A stretch of DNA of 64,000 nucleotides from the NCBI RefSeq assembly GCF_000422445.1, contig NZ_KE383838.1:348056-412055 (forward strand), in the 5' to 3' direction. Both the position numbers and the translations under genes were made by a program. The notes under the pieces are model-generated. The model worked only from the letters and a program-made list of their open reading frames with translations, ran no database searches and had not been told where the DNA came from. The DNA comes from Paenibacillus assamensis DSM 18201. GTDB lineage: Bacteria; Bacillota; Bacilli; Paenibacillales; Paenibacillaceae. Below, one piece after another: positions 34,996 to 44,433 of this stretch (the first letter of the stretch is position 1; every line of letters starts with the position of its first letter).

Positions 34996-35541
34996 TTAGC
35001 GGAACTGCTGCTTGATTTCTTCGCTTGGAGAGCGCAGCACCGTCGTATGAATGATCCGCTTCTGATCCATAGCGGAAATAAAGACGTTCATTCCTTGCTC
35101 CACGTCGCTGACGCTTCCTGTAAATGCGGCGAGAAATTTGCCGCCAATTGCCATGCCGAGGTTCATTTTTTTCACATGTATATCGCACTGCTTCAAAGCT
35201 TCATTAAGAGCAAAAATACCAGAAGACACGGTAGATGTTTCTATGATACCGATCGCATCTACAGCAATAGAGGACTTACGTCCTTTTAGCCCTTCGATGA
35301 TGTCAGCATGAATGCCCTGCAGCACAAAGTCACTAATGCGATAGTCGCCTGCCTCTACTTTGGCTGTTGCCATCGCAACTTCTACATCAGCCGTGTCACC
35401 GCTCATAATGATTAGAAACTTACCTGGGCATATCGGCTTGAGATGATGAACCGTCACAGGTGAAGTTTTCAGCATCTGATCAGCCGTCTCATAGCCCTTG
35501 CTGATGCTTCGCAGCTCAACGACGCCTACTGCACTAGTCAT
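34996..35541 (-). CDS. Tandem-BMC shell protein, PduT-like
   Basis: 181 residues made of two BMC domains (1-85 and 92-175). The first starts AVGVVELRSISKGYE and carries PICPGK with Cys at position 38, exactly where PduT binds its central [4Fe-4S] cluster. The second starts AIGIIETSTVSSG. A trimer would form a hexagonal tile with a metal pore, suggesting electron transfer across the shell. Its start overlaps the end of eutN by 8 nt. Classical enteric eut operons lack a PduT homologue. Confidence 0.82.
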   Translation of the reverse strand: MTSAVGVVELRSISKGYETADQMLKTSPVTVHHLKPICPGKFLIIMSGDTADVEVAMATAKVEAGDYRISDFVLQGIHADIIEGLKGRKSSIAVDAIGIIETSTVSSGIFALNEALKQCDIHVKKMNLGMAIGGKFLAAFTGSVSDVEQGMNVFISAMDQKRIIHTTVLRSPSEEIKQQFR

Positions 35542-35809
35542 GGGATACCTCGATAGAATCGACGATTCCCACGATCACTGCATCCACAGGAACATCCGAA
35601 TTCGATATCGACGTTCGGGCAGCGCTTCCTGTCGTCACAAGCACCGTATCGCCAATACCTGCACCCGCATTATCCGCAGCAACAATGCTGTCGCGCGGAA
35701 TCGCTCCATCCTCATGCGTTATGGGCTTCACTACCAAAAAGGTCAACCCATTAAGCTTGTTGTCTTTACGAGTAGCCCACAGGCTGCCTACCACTCTTCC
35801 CACGATCAT
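35534..35809 (-). CDS. eutN: Microcompartment vertex protein EutN
   Basis: 91 residues of the CcmL/EutN OB-fold family: MIVGRVVGSLWATRKDNKLN, GLTFLVVKP, VAADNAGAGIGDTVLVTTGS. Pentamers cap the vertices of the polyhedral shell. The ATG at 35809 is preferred, with GAGGTG 6 nt upstream; a GTG nine bases further upstream overlaps this site. It overlaps the following PduT-like gene. Confidence 0.92.
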   Translation of the reverse strand: MIVGRVVGSLWATRKDNKLNGLTFLVVKPITHEDGAIPRDSIVAADNAGAGIGDTVLVTTGSAARTSISNSDVPVDAVIVGIVDSIEVSHD

Positions 35810-35830
35810 CGGGTTCACCTCACCTTGCCG

Positions 35831-36673
35831 TTATCTTCTGTGTACTTGCATCTGCTGCATACGCAAATAATCTTGCGCCAGCGGCGTGATAATGCTGCGC
35901 TTACTAATTACGATTTCATCGCGATGGTGCGATTGACGGAACTTCTTCACAACTGCTTCCGTGATTACTTTTGAAGTCAACACTTCGGGTGTCATTGCTT
36001 CTGTCGGTTCTGCTGTGCTGACTTGAGGAATCGTGCAAGATGAAGCCGTTGCTTCCGTATGTGTACGCGTGAGCGAGCATCTCAATTGAGCATCGGATTG
36101 CTGCTGGTCGTGTTGTAATTGCTTCACTTCCTGCTTCGGATCTTGATGACTCATATTTTCAGCAGATGTCTCCACAGACACTGCAGCACCTGAACGATTC
36201 TCTTGGCATACCGATAACAATTCCGCAGTCTTGATCGTTCTGATCCCGTAATTGCTAAGCTGATGAGCAAAACCTTCATACAACTTGTACAAATGGATAG
36301 GAGCCGTTGCTTTGTATTTGCGATAAAGCAATCCTTCTTCCAACACGACAACTTGTCTGCCTTTGAGAAGCATCGTCAACACAAATCGTTCACGCGGTCC
36401 TGCACTAAGTCCATTTGCTAAATTAGCAAGCAGTTGGAGACATACTTTTGGAATAATGAGCAAATCACAATCTCGCATCGATGCTTCATAATAGGAAACC
36501 TCAACATGCGGATTCAGCATACTTTCTAACTCTGGAAGCGATTCCATAGATAGTAGTACCGCTCGTTTTTTCGTTACTGTCGATTGATCTTGTTTCATCT
36601 GCTCAAGTCTTCGCATCACTTCATCCGTTACCGCCTGAATGAGTGCGGCCTGTTGATGAGCTTCTAAGTTCAT
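35831..36673 (-). CDS. Conserved ethanolamine-utilization protein of unknown role
   Basis: 280 residues. An N-terminal amphipathic helix (HQQAALIQAVTDEVMRRLEQ) resembles microcompartment targeting peptides. A middle domain (40-155) has a Rossmann-like pattern (RDCDLLIIPKVCLQLLANLA, RQVVVLEEGLLYRKYK). A variable Gln/Thr-rich linker follows, and the end ISKRSIITPLAQDYLRMQ is seen in EutQ-, EutT- and PduL-neighbour proteins of Gram-positive eut loci. I match it to the uncharacterised 'eut_hyp' family. It lies between pduL and eutN. Role unknown, perhaps scaffold. Confidence 0.7.
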   Translation of the reverse strand: MNLEAHQQAALIQAVTDEVMRRLEQMKQDQSTVTKKRAVLLSMESLPELESMLNPHVEVSYYEASMRDCDLLIIPKVCLQLLANLANGLSAGPRERFVLTMLLKGRQVVVLEEGLLYRKYKATAPIHLYKLYEGFAHQLSNYGIRTIKTAELLSVCQENRSGAAVSVETSAENMSHQDPKQEVKQLQHDQQQSDAQLRCSLTRTHTEATASSCTIPQVSTAEPTEAMTPEVLTSKVITEAVVKKFRQSHHRDEIVISKRSIITPLAQDYLRMQQMQVHRR

Positions 36674-36769
36674 TTTTTCACCCCCTGTAAGGATAGATTG
36701 AACAAAAAGATACTACTTAGCGTATAGGAAGTAGCATCTCATCATATAAAAAACGAAGTGGTCGCCTTT

Positions 36770-36821
36770 GTCGTCGAGCTCCCACTGTGAAAGCATTCAT
36801 TCATAGAAAGAACTCGACGAC
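36770..36821 (-). other. Intergenic hairpin between pduL and the eut-hyp gene
   Basis: Perfect 9-bp arms GTCGTCGAG / CTCGACGAC enclose 34 nt. A TTTTTT run follows only after a further 16 nt on the minus strand, so it is at best a poor terminator. It may be an RNA processing or stability element that sets shell-to-enzyme ratios. Confidence 0.4.
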
Positions 36822-36885
36822 AACAGCGATCGAAAGCAATACCTGCTACTCCCACTTTGACAAGCACAATGCTGCGCTCGAACTT

Positions 36886-37521
36886 TTACTTGGTTTTCTT
36901 TAAAATTTGGCCCTTCGTACCTTTTACAAAGCCGCATGCATTCGCTTCGTCATAATCGATATGCATATACGTCTCAAAGTTAGGGCTAACACGAATGAGT
37001 ACATCGTCGAAAATAAGTGGACGTTTGCCCATTACTTTTACCTGCACGATCTCACCATTTGTCACGTTAAATTTCGCTGCATCTTCTGCCTTTACGTGAA
37101 TGTGGCGCTGTGCTGCGATAAGACCTTGATCAAGCTTGTGCACATTGCTGCCAGCAGCAATAATAACACCAGGTGTTCCCTCAATTTTTCCGCTCTCTCT
37201 TACAGGTACAGACACACCTAGTACGACTGAATCCGTAAGTGAAATTTCCACTTGGGACTGTTTACGCTCTGGTCCAAGTACGATAACATTGTGCAAGCTG
37301 CCTTTTGGTCCGATTAGCGTAACACGCTCTTTACAAGCGTATTGTCCTGGTTGAGAAAGATCGCGTGCTTTCGTCAATTGATAGCCTTCACCGAACAAAG
37401 CATCGATTGCTTCACGATTCAAATGAACGTGTTTGCCTGATGCTTCTACCTCGAAGCAAGCTTCATCCTGTACGCGTTTAATAACTTCATTTACAATGCT
37501 TTCAACTAGCTGATTATCCAT
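36886..37521 (-). CDS. pduL: PduL-type phosphate acyltransferase
   Basis: 211 residues. An N-terminal targeting helix (MDNQLVESIVNEVIKRVQDE) is followed by two beta-barrel halves with the zinc-binding ASGKHVHLNREA and AQRHIHVKAEDA motifs. It converts acetyl-CoA and phosphate to acetyl phosphate and recycles CoA inside the compartment, replacing EutD. The ATG at 37521 is chosen, with GAGGTG 6 nt upstream. It follows eutT by 27 nt. Confidence 0.93.
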   Translation of the reverse strand: MDNQLVESIVNEVIKRVQDEACFEVEASGKHVHLNREAIDALFGEGYQLTKARDLSQPGQYACKERVTLIGPKGSLHNVIVLGPERKQSQVEISLTDSVVLGVSVPVRESGKIEGTPGVIIAAGSNVHKLDQGLIAAQRHIHVKAEDAAKFNVTNGEIVQVKVMGKRPLIFDDVLIRVSPNFETYMHIDYDEANACGFVKGTKGQILKKTK

Positions 37522-37548
37522 TCTGCTCACCTCATCAGTTGTACGATC

Positions 37549-38415
37549 TTAGTTGTACTGTCCTACGCGGATGCGGAACATAATAATCCAGAACAACGAA
37601 GAGAGTCGATTCAATGATAAAATGATATCTTCACGATCGGCTTCGCCGTGTTCCTTCTTGAAGGCTTGATAAGCCAGCAGTTCCGTCTCCCTCGTCATTG
37701 TGCGCAACGCATTTATGACAACAACCGCTTCGCCCATATCAAAGCTGGGTTGAAAATGTTCCAATCCAAAATGCTTCTTGGGAAAATGAGACTGCGCCCG
37801 CAGTTCCTCAGAAGTCATCCCAAGCAAATGAAATTGTTCAATCGGTTCACTTAACACTTCACATCGAACGATGCGTCTTACAAATTGCAATACTTCTTCC
37901 AAATCCTCGACCAGCTTGGTCATGTTCAGCTTGTGACAGCTGATTTGTGCTTCTAATAGTTTCGTTTCTAGCGAATCTAGTTTGCCGCGGAACAAAATCC
38001 GAGGATGATCTTTAAACACCAGCATATTTCCATACAAATGAGTCATATGCTCTGGCTTTGTTTCTAGAAAACCACCATATAACGTACGAAAACGCTTTTT
38101 CATTGCCGTTTGTGGCTCGGTGTCTAAATTTTTCGTAATTTGAAGCTTTACTTCCCGCTGTGAAGCGGAAGATGCTGCGGACGTATTAGCTAGCTCTGAT
38201 GCCTCTGTCGTTGCTGACGTCTTGATTGATGTCTCCGTCTCAGAAGCGGAAGCTTGACCAGGTTGTACGAAGCGAAGCTCGATCTGATGATCCGTTAGGA
38301 AGCTCTTGGCAGAAGGCGTCAAAATTGTCCCCTTCACTACTTCATAAACGGCAACCTCTTTCAAGTTCTGATTGCGAAAGTGCTTGCGCAGTTCGCTTTC
38401 CGTTATAACAGCCAT
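37549..38415 (-). CDS. eutT: Ethanolamine-utilization cobalamin adenosyltransferase EutT
   Basis: 288 residues. The N-terminal domain (MAVITESELRKHF... ILTPSAKSFLTDHQIELRF), a Ser/Thr/Ala-rich linker (55-95) and the helical adenosyltransferase domain (KPEHMTHLYGNMLVFKDHPR, FRGKLDSLE) match EutT. It makes adenosylcobalamin for EutBC. The H-x11-CC-x2-C metal motif of the enteric enzyme is absent, as described for the Listeria-type class. It sits between eutM and pduL in the operon. Confidence 0.88.
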   Translation of the reverse strand: MAVITESELRKHFRNQNLKEVAVYEVVKGTILTPSAKSFLTDHQIELRFVQPGQASASETETSIKTSATTEASELANTSAASSASQREVKLQITKNLDTEPQTAMKKRFRTLYGGFLETKPEHMTHLYGNMLVFKDHPRILFRGKLDSLETKLLEAQISCHKLNMTKLVEDLEEVLQFVRRIVRCEVLSEPIEQFHLLGMTSEELRAQSHFPKKHFGLEHFQPSFDMGEAVVVINALRTMTRETELLAYQAFKKEHGEADREDIILSLNRLSSLFWIIMFRIRVGQYN

Positions 38416-38434
38416 ATTCTCACATCCTTTACAT

Positions 38435-38507
38435 GCGGCTGTTTGAGCCGCTGCCTTTAGAGAAAATCGCTATAGGCAAGATGGGGGTGCAAGTTTACAC
38501 CGCACCC
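38435..38507 (-). other. Two intergenic hairpins between eutM and eutT
   Basis: GCGGCT-5 nt-AGCCGC (38435-38451) and GGGTGC-11 nt-GCACCC (38485-38507) occur in the 206-nt gap. No U-tract follows. They could protect the highly needed shell mRNA upstream or slow decay. Confidence 0.4.
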
Positions 38508-38621
38508 TCCAACCTAACCTTTAGGTAAAAATCATTTATTATTTCATGAGCCGTGAACTTGAATAAACTAGCATAATGCGTAATGCCTAAATAGGAGAGA
38601 TCCTATGCTTCCAGAACGAAA

Positions 38622-38912
38622 TTACTCCGTAATTTTTGTTTTTGGAAGAATTGCGTCTACTTCAGTGTGTGGTCTTGGAATTACGTGTACGGACAACAAC
38701 TCACCTACACGCTCAGCTGCTGCTGCACCTGCGTCTGTAGCTGCTTTAACTGCACCTACGTCACCACGTACCATTACTGTTACTAGACCTGCACCGATTT
38801 GCTCTTTACCGATAAGTGTAACGTTTGCTGCTTTTACCATTGCGTCTGCTGCTTCGATTGCGCCTACCAAACCTTTAGTTTCTACCATTCCTAGTGCGTT
38901 TGCGTTTGCCAT
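38622..38912 (-). CDS. eutM: Major hexameric shell protein EutM
   Basis: 96 residues, a single BMC domain: [57 protein letters not shown]. Hexamers tile the shell facets. AGGAGGAATTT precedes the ATG. A 244-nt gap to eutE holds an AT-rich hairpin (GAGTTTTT/AAAAACTC) and a hexaloop hairpin TGCT[ATTGCG]AGCA, but no evident terminator. Confidence 0.95.
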   Translation of the reverse strand: MANANALGMVETKGLVGAIEAADAMVKAANVTLIGKEQIGAGLVTVMVRGDVGAVKAATDAGAAAAERVGELLSVHVIPRPHTEVDAILPKTKITE

Positions 38913-39156
38913 TGTAAATTCCTCCTAAGTTATATGTGAAATTAGTGAATAAATAGATATATATAAACAGTTGCTCGCAATAGCAGTTGGGAAACAATAC
39001 ATTTTTCATTCGCTGTTGTCCTTGAGTTTTTATATAACTATTGGGGAAAAACTCATCTATAACGTCGAACCATGCCATTGTTTAAAATGATTCTGCTCCC
39101 TTTCGCCATTACGAGCGGTTGCTTATAACCAGTCCAAAATAAGAAAACGAGAACAA

Positions 39157-40629
39157 TTACATTTTTTCGAGAATGCGAGCTACGATCATGCTGATCAATT
39201 GCTCTTTGTCGTCTTGAGAAATAGTTGCTGCTGCTGGAGCAGCTTGTGTTGTTGGTTGTTCAACCAAGTCTTCCAACTCTCTCAATCCGTAAGTCAATTT
39301 ACGGATGTTAAGCAGGTTCATCGGGCTAACATTGTCGGAAGTAGAGCTTCCGCCTACAGCACCGCATCCCAATGTAAGTGCAGGAGCGATTGCTGTTGTA
39401 GCACCAATACCACCTAATGCACCCGGCGTATTAACGAGCAAGCGAGATACTGGCTGCTTAAGTGCGAACTGACGAATGATTTCCTCATTTTCAGAGTGAA
39501 TCATCATCGTATGTCCAGCACCTTCACCATTCAAGATCTCGATGCTACGCGCGCAAGCCGCTTCCCAATTGTCTTCTGTGTAGAAGGCAAGAATTGGAGC
39601 CAACTTCTCACGGGAGTATGGAACGTTGCGGCCAACACTTGTTTCCTCAGCAATGAGGACACGAGTACCAGCTGGTACGTTCAAGTTCGCAAGCTTCGCG
39701 ATATGGTCAACGCTGCGACCCACGATTTGCGGGTTCATCGTGCCATTCGCACGCATAATGAACTTGCCAAGCTGAACAGCTTCTTCAGCAGTCAGGAAGT
39801 ATGCTCCCTGCTTCTTGAACTCAGCCATTACCGCTTCCTTGCTGCAAGCTTCTACGATTACTGACTGCTCGGAAGCACAGATCGTACCGTTGTCGAACGT
39901 CTTGGAATCCAAGATGCGTTTAACAGCAAGCTCGAAGTTCGCGCTCTTCTCGATGAAGGCAGGACCATTACCAGGACCTACACCGATAGCTGGCGTACCA
40001 GAGGAGTAAGCTGCTTTTACCATCGCTTCTCCACCTGTTGCAAGAATGACAGATGTATCTTTATGCTTCATCAATTGATCTGTTCCTTGAATTGTAGGAA
40101 CTGTCATCGATGCAATTGCACCTTCTGGACAACCAGCTTGTACAGCAGCATCATTGATTACTTTTACCGTCTCCAAAATGCTTTTCAATGCATTCGGATG
40201 CGGGGAGAACACAATACTGTTTCCTGCTTTAAGTGAAATTAGCGCTTTATAGATAACTGTAGATGTCGGGTTCGTGGAAGGAATCAATCCCGCAACGACA
40301 CCAACTGGTACAGCTACATCCATCACTTTGTGGGCTTTATCGTCATTGATAATGCCAACCGTCTTCATATCTTTGATAGACTCATAGACATGTTTAGAAG
40401 CGAATGCATTTTTGACGATTTTGTCTTCCCAACGGCCAAAGCCAGTTTCCTCATTAGCCATCTTTGCAAGCTTCTCACGATGTGCATAACCCGCATCTGC
40501 GATTGCTTTGACGATAGCGTCGATTTGTGCCTGTGTCATAACAGCCAATTTTGCTTGAGCTTCTTTGGCTTTTTTAATAAGATCACGGACTTCTTGAATG
40601 GATCTTAGGTCTTTATCCAGCATTTCCAT
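39157..40629 (-). CDS. eutE: Acylating acetaldehyde dehydrogenase EutE
   Basis: 490 residues of the aldehyde dehydrogenase fold: GLIPSTNPTSTVIYKAL, ATGGEAMVKAAYSSGTPAIG and the catalytic cysteine in FDNGTICASEQSV (near 260). It oxidises acetaldehyde to acetyl-CoA with NAD+. An N-terminal helix (LDKDLRSIQEVRDLIKKAKE) could target it. The C-terminus has an additional Pro/Ala linker and helix (KEQLISMIVARILEKM) that also looks like an encapsulation tag. The start is 40629 or 40623; AGGA is near the first. Confidence 0.93.
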   Translation of the reverse strand: MEMLDKDLRSIQEVRDLIKKAKEAQAKLAVMTQAQIDAIVKAIADAGYAHREKLAKMANEETGFGRWEDKIVKNAFASKHVYESIKDMKTVGIINDDKAHKVMDVAVPVGVVAGLIPSTNPTSTVIYKALISLKAGNSIVFSPHPNALKSILETVKVINDAAVQAGCPEGAIASMTVPTIQGTDQLMKHKDTSVILATGGEAMVKAAYSSGTPAIGVGPGNGPAFIEKSANFELAVKRILDSKTFDNGTICASEQSVIVEACSKEAVMAEFKKQGAYFLTAEEAVQLGKFIMRANGTMNPQIVGRSVDHIAKLANLNVPAGTRVLIAEETSVGRNVPYSREKLAPILAFYTEDNWEAACARSIEILNGEGAGHTMMIHSENEEIIRQFALKQPVSRLLVNTPGALGGIGATTAIAPALTLGCGAVGGSSTSDNVSPMNLLNIRKLTYGLRELEDLVEQPTTQAAPAAATISQDDKEQLISMIVARILEKM

Positions 40630-40657
40630 CAATATTCCTACTCTCCCATTACGTTAA

Positions 40658-41329
40658 TTAAGAGCTAGCTTTCTTCTTGTGCTTAGAACGCTTTGCTGCC
40701 GATGGGGCAGTTGGCTTTACAGGAACAGCGGCAGGCTTGGCCTCAAGTTTCACTTCAGGCTTCCCTACTGTCTCTTGCTTGCCATTCAAAGGCGTCAGCT
40801 CTTTCGTAATTTCTTGTTTATTTGAAATGGTTACAGCATTTGATGCAGACTCTTGATGTTTCGTCGTAGTTGGCTCTGCAACTTTTGCAGGTTCAATCGT
40901 CGATGACGTTTCCTCCATTGCAGCTGTCACCTGTGCAGTTGCTTCTTCTGCCGGGATAGATGAGTCTGCATCAGATGGCGCTGCCGCAGCAGAATCTACA
41001 CGATCAGCAGGTGCTTTCGCATCAGCAGCAACAGAAACCTTTTTCTCGCCTTCGTTCGGGCCCAATACCATTGCAGCCGTCTCTTCATGCATTCTTGCAA
41101 TCACATGGCGGGTAACGAGTACATCCAATTGCACGGCAATCTCTGCTCCTGCATCCACTGCAGATTGCACAGCACCTACATCACCGCTGAGCTTGATCAT
41201 ACGGAACCCATCTTTCACTCGCTCAATACCAATGCAAGTTACGTTTGCCGCCTTCAAGGCAGCATCCGCAGCGGCAATTGCTCCTAAATAGCCTCTTACT
41301 TCTATTAGACCTAGCGCATTATGTCTCAT
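40658..41329 (-). CDS. BMC shell protein with long basic tail, EutK-like
   Basis: 223 residues. One BMC domain occupies residues 1-90 (ALGLIEVRGYLGAIAAADAA, KLSGDVGAVQSAVDAG). A 130-residue low-complexity tail rich in Ala, Thr, Glu and Lys ends in a very basic stretch (SAAKRSKHKKKASS). Enteric EutK has a short nucleic-acid-binding helical tail; here the tail is longer and disordered in appearance. It is probably a shell component that tethers cargo or nucleic acid. It lies 11 nt after eutL. Confidence 0.75.
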   Translation of the reverse strand: MRHNALGLIEVRGYLGAIAAADAALKAANVTCIGIERVKDGFRMIKLSGDVGAVQSAVDAGAEIAVQLDVLVTRHVIARMHEETAAMVLGPNEGEKKVSVAADAKAPADRVDSAAAAPSDADSSIPAEEATAQVTAAMEETSSTIEPAKVAEPTTTKHQESASNAVTISNKQEITKELTPLNGKQETVGKPEVKLEAKPAAVPVKPTAPSAAKRSKHKKKASS

Positions 41330-41340
41330 AAGCTAGCACC

Positions 41341-41994
41341 TTAATAACGCGTCGGGTTATCTGCTACAAATTGCACAGCTTCAGCGAATGCGTCGCATGC
41401 TGCTTTACAAGCGGATTGGCTGCCTGTCAACAGCGCACCACCGAAGTTCGTTTCGGATGGCGGTCCGAAGAACGTCGCAATCGAAACATCAGCAGCTTTC
41501 AATGCTGCATCAAGTGCATACATCGACTCCAACGGAGGCGCGATCAAGTAAGCAAGTGCTTCGCCTTCTTGAACGTTCGCCGTTTGGGACAAGTACGTAC
41601 CTGTGCGAGATACGCAATGTGCGAAATAGGCAATGCTGTTATCGTCATTTGCGCTCACAAAGTGTGCGCCGCTCTCAATGAAATCAGAGACTGCGTTAAG
41701 TCCGCTGCGCACTTCCGCTGGGCTAGGCCCTGCGATAATGCCGATAACTTCACCTGCAAGCTTCGTGGAAGCATTTGCGGAACCAGCGTACATGCTCTTC
41801 GCGTAAACAACGTCTACGACTGCTGCTTTCGTAGCTTCATCAAGTGCCGCGTACGTAACATCATCAATGTCAGCAGTAATAATGCCCAAGCTTTTATGGT
41901 GCGGCTTCAGCTCCAACTGGCTTGCCATATCAGGGCTAACGTTGGAAATGAGCTTCATGCCCAACACCTTTGCATGAATCGGATCGTTTCTCAT
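41341..41994 (-). CDS. eutL: Tandem-BMC shell protein EutL
   Basis: 217 residues with permuted tandem BMC domains: AKVLGMKLISNVSPDMAS, LGIITADIDDVTYAALDEAT, GEVIGIIAGPSPAEVRSGL, DSNIAYFAHCVSRTG-like block and ALLTGSQSACKAACDAF. Trimers form a gated pore thought to admit cofactors. It is placed between eutC and the EutK-like gene. Confidence 0.95.
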   Translation of the reverse strand: MRNDPIHAKVLGMKLISNVSPDMASQLELKPHHKSLGIITADIDDVTYAALDEATKAAVVDVVYAKSMYAGSANASTKLAGEVIGIIAGPSPAEVRSGLNAVSDFIESGAHFVSANDDNSIAYFAHCVSRTGTYLSQTANVQEGEALAYLIAPPLESMYALDAALKAADVSIATFFGPPSETNFGGALLTGSQSACKAACDAFAEAVQFVADNPTRY

Positions 41995-42012
41995 ACGTTC
42001 CTCCTAGACATT

Positions 42013-43011
42013 TTATAGTTTCAAATCGATACCTGAAGCTTTGCGATCGATCATTGTCTTAATCAACTCAGCAATGTGAGCACCTGCTTCTACAGCTGGC
42101 GTTCCGCCTGAGTGAATGTTCGAAATTACCGTACGTCTTGCTTCAGGCATACCGACAGTTGGCTTATAAGCGATATAAGCACTCATCGATTCTGCTGTTA
42201 CAAGACCTGGACGCTCACCAACTAGCAAGCAAACAACATCTGCTTCTGTTGCATCACCGATAACGTCCATGGAAGGAACACGGCAGTGTTTAACGAACAA
42301 AATGTTGCCCGCCTCAAGGCCGTACATTTTAAGACCTTGCGTAATGGCTGGCACGATATCGCGCAAATTCGCTTCAATAGCCGCAGAGCTCAAGCCGTCT
42401 CCGACCATAATCTGAACTTTTGCCTGCTTCGTCGTATTTTGCTTGATATATTCAATCGTTTCAGCGGAGAACTGGCGGCCCAAGTCAGGACGCGTAATGT
42501 ACTCATCCTTGTGGCTGCACAACGTCTCAACTGCTACGAGATTCATCTCTTTTACGAAATCTTCGGAAACGTAAGAGAATACCGCATCTTGGGCTGCCGC
42601 ATGGTCCGCACGGAATCGCAAAGACGTAATCGTCTTATAACGAGGACCTGCACGACCTACCCCTAGGCGAGCCGGTGTCTTCTCTTTCATTTTCAAGTAG
42701 CCTTCGCGATCTTCTGGATTATCAACGAGCAATAGCTTGCGCAAGTTGATTTCCGTAATATCATCCAAGCATTCACCTGTGTCCACTTGCTCCTGCATTT
42801 GCTCTTGTGGAGCCATAGTTGGCTGAGCAGCAGCACTTGCAGTAGGTTGAGCTTGTTGAGCAGGTGCTGCAACCGCAGCAGCCGCCACACTTGGAGCAGC
42901 GCTTGGCGCAGGAGCCGGAGCTGTAGGCTTCGCACTTGTCTCAGCTGGAGCATTCCCTACCATTTCATTAAGGATCGATTCAATCATGGATTTTAGATCT
43001 TTTTCGTTCAT
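42013..43011 (-). CDS. eutC: Ethanolamine ammonia-lyase small subunit EutC
   Basis: About 332 residues. The N-terminal helix [19 protein letters not shown] resembles a compartment-targeting tag and is followed by a Pro/Ala/Gln linker (25-80). The catalytic-cofactor domain then begins: [48 protein letters not shown]. With EutB it binds adenosylcobalamin and splits ethanolamine to acetaldehyde and ammonia. The ATG at 43011 has AAGGAGG 8 nt upstream. It lies 17 nt after eutB. Confidence 0.95.
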   Translation of the reverse strand: MNEKDLKSMIESILNEMVGNAPAETSAKPTAPAPAPSAAPSVAAAAVAAPAQQAQPTASAAAQPTMAPQEQMQEQVDTGECLDDITEINLRKLLLVDNPEDREGYLKMKEKTPARLGVGRAGPRYKTITSLRFRADHAAAQDAVFSYVSEDFVKEMNLVAVETLCSHKDEYITRPDLGRQFSAETIEYIKQNTTKQAKVQIMVGDGLSSAAIEANLRDIVPAITQGLKMYGLEAGNILFVKHCRVPSMDVIGDATEADVVCLLVGERPGLVTAESMSAYIAYKPTVGMPEARRTVISNIHSGGTPAVEAGAHIAELIKTMIDRKASGIDLKL

Positions 43012-43028
43012 GTTCAATTCCTCCTTTC

Positions 43029-44393
43029 CTACTTCAGAAACACAGATGCGTCCCCAGCTTTTTTAGTCAGCTTGCCATTTTCCATGAAGCCCATTTTCTC
43101 CATCCACTTTTCGAACTCGTCGATTGGACGCAAGCCAAGTAATTCACGCAAGGTAGCTGTTTCGTGGTAACCAGTTGTCTGATAGTTCAACATAACATCA
43201 TCGCCATGAGGAATACCCATGAAGAAGTTACAGCCTGCTGTTGCAAGTAGAACAGCCAAGTTCTCCAAGTCATTCTGGTCAGCCTTCATATGGTTTGTGT
43301 AACAAGCGTCGCAGCCCATAGAGATACCGGACAGTTTACCCATGAAGTGATCTTCAAGACCAGCGCGGATAACTTGCTTCGCATCGTACAAATACTCAGG
43401 TCCGATAAAGCCTACTACCGTGTTCACAAGGAACGGATTGTATTTTTTCGCAAAGCCGTAGCAGCGTGCTTCCATCGTCACTTGGTCAATACCGTGGTGA
43501 GCTTCAGATGAAAGCTCAGAACCTTGACCTGTTTCGAAGTACATCACGTTCGGGCCAGCTACTTGTCCATGCTTCAACACAAGATCTTGTGCTTCCGCGA
43601 TTGTAGCTGCGTTAAAGCCGAATGCTGCATTCCCTTTTTCAGAACCTGCGATTGATTGGAAAATAAGTCCTGTCGGCGCACCGCGCTTCACAGCTTCCAT
43701 TTGTGTTGTAACGTGAGCCAATACGCAAGATTGCGTTGGAATGTCCCACTTCGTACGGAACTCCTCGAAACGATTAAGAACGCGAGTAACGCTTTCTACG
43801 GAATCGTCTACTGGGTTCAGACCAAGTACAGCGTCACCGATACCGAACGTCAAACCTTCCATCAAGGAAGCCATGATGCCGTCTGGATCATCCGTCGGGT
43901 GGTTCGGCTGCAAGCGAGCTGACAAAGTGCCAGAACGACCGATTGTCGTGTTCGCTGTAGCTGTAATGCGAATCTTTTTCGCACCGTACATAAGGTCAAG
44001 GTTGGACATGATCTTAGCAACCGCAGCTACCATCTCAGCTGTAAGCGCACGAGAAATGCGCTTGATGTCGGACTCGGTTGTGTTCTCGTTCAAGATCCAC
44101 TCGCGAAGCTCTTCTACTGTCCAGTTTTTAATTTCGTCATAAATGCGCTCATTGACTTGATCCTGAATAATACGAGTAACCTCATCCAGTTCGTAAGGAA
44201 CCGCAGGATTGTTGCGCAAGTCAGCCAATGTAATCTGGGAAAGCACCACTTTTGCAGCGACGCGCTCTTCAGAGGAAGTAGCCCCCAAACCAGCGAGCAT
44301 ATCTCCCGATTTCTCTTCATTTGCTTTAGCCATCACTTCCATCAAGGAATTGAATTGATAGACACGGCCAAACAGTTTCGTTTTCAAAATCAC
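43029..44393 (-). CDS. eutB: Ethanolamine ammonia-lyase large subunit EutB
   Basis: 454 residues, the family length. Conserved blocks include [76 protein letters not shown] (substrate pocket) and [19 protein letters not shown]. It forms the radical active site with adenosylcobalamin held by EutC. The GTG at 44393 is preferred, with AAGGAGGAG 5 nt upstream; an upstream ATG at 44417 would include that site. It sits between eutA and eutC. Confidence 0.95.
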   Translation of the reverse strand: MILKTKLFGRVYQFNSLMEVMAKANEEKSGDMLAGLGATSSEERVAAKVVLSQITLADLRNNPAVPYELDEVTRIIQDQVNERIYDEIKNWTVEELREWILNENTTESDIKRISRALTAEMVAAVAKIMSNLDLMYGAKKIRITATANTTIGRSGTLSARLQPNHPTDDPDGIMASLMEGLTFGIGDAVLGLNPVDDSVESVTRVLNRFEEFRTKWDIPTQSCVLAHVTTQMEAVKRGAPTGLIFQSIAGSEKGNAAFGFNAATIAEAQDLVLKHGQVAGPNVMYFETGQGSELSSEAHHGIDQVTMEARCYGFAKKYNPFLVNTVVGFIGPEYLYDAKQVIRAGLEDHFMGKLSGISMGCDACYTNHMKADQNDLENLAVLLATAGCNFFMGIPHGDDVMLNYQTTGYHETATLRELLGLRPIDEFEKWMEKMGFMENGKLTKKAGDASVFLK

Positions 44394-44433
44394 AAAAGCT
44401 CCTCCTTCCAAATGCACCTATTGATAACTCTAT

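Noticed and set aside
38972..38985. TGCT[ATTGCG]AGCA hexaloop before eutM as a fourth EutV leader
   Set aside because: Only one hairpin with A1/G4 is present and no terminator overlaps it, so the dual-hairpin rule is not met.
41371..42018. 215-codon plus-strand ORF
   Set aside because: Antisense to eutL; Cys/Arg-rich composition typical of a shadow frame.
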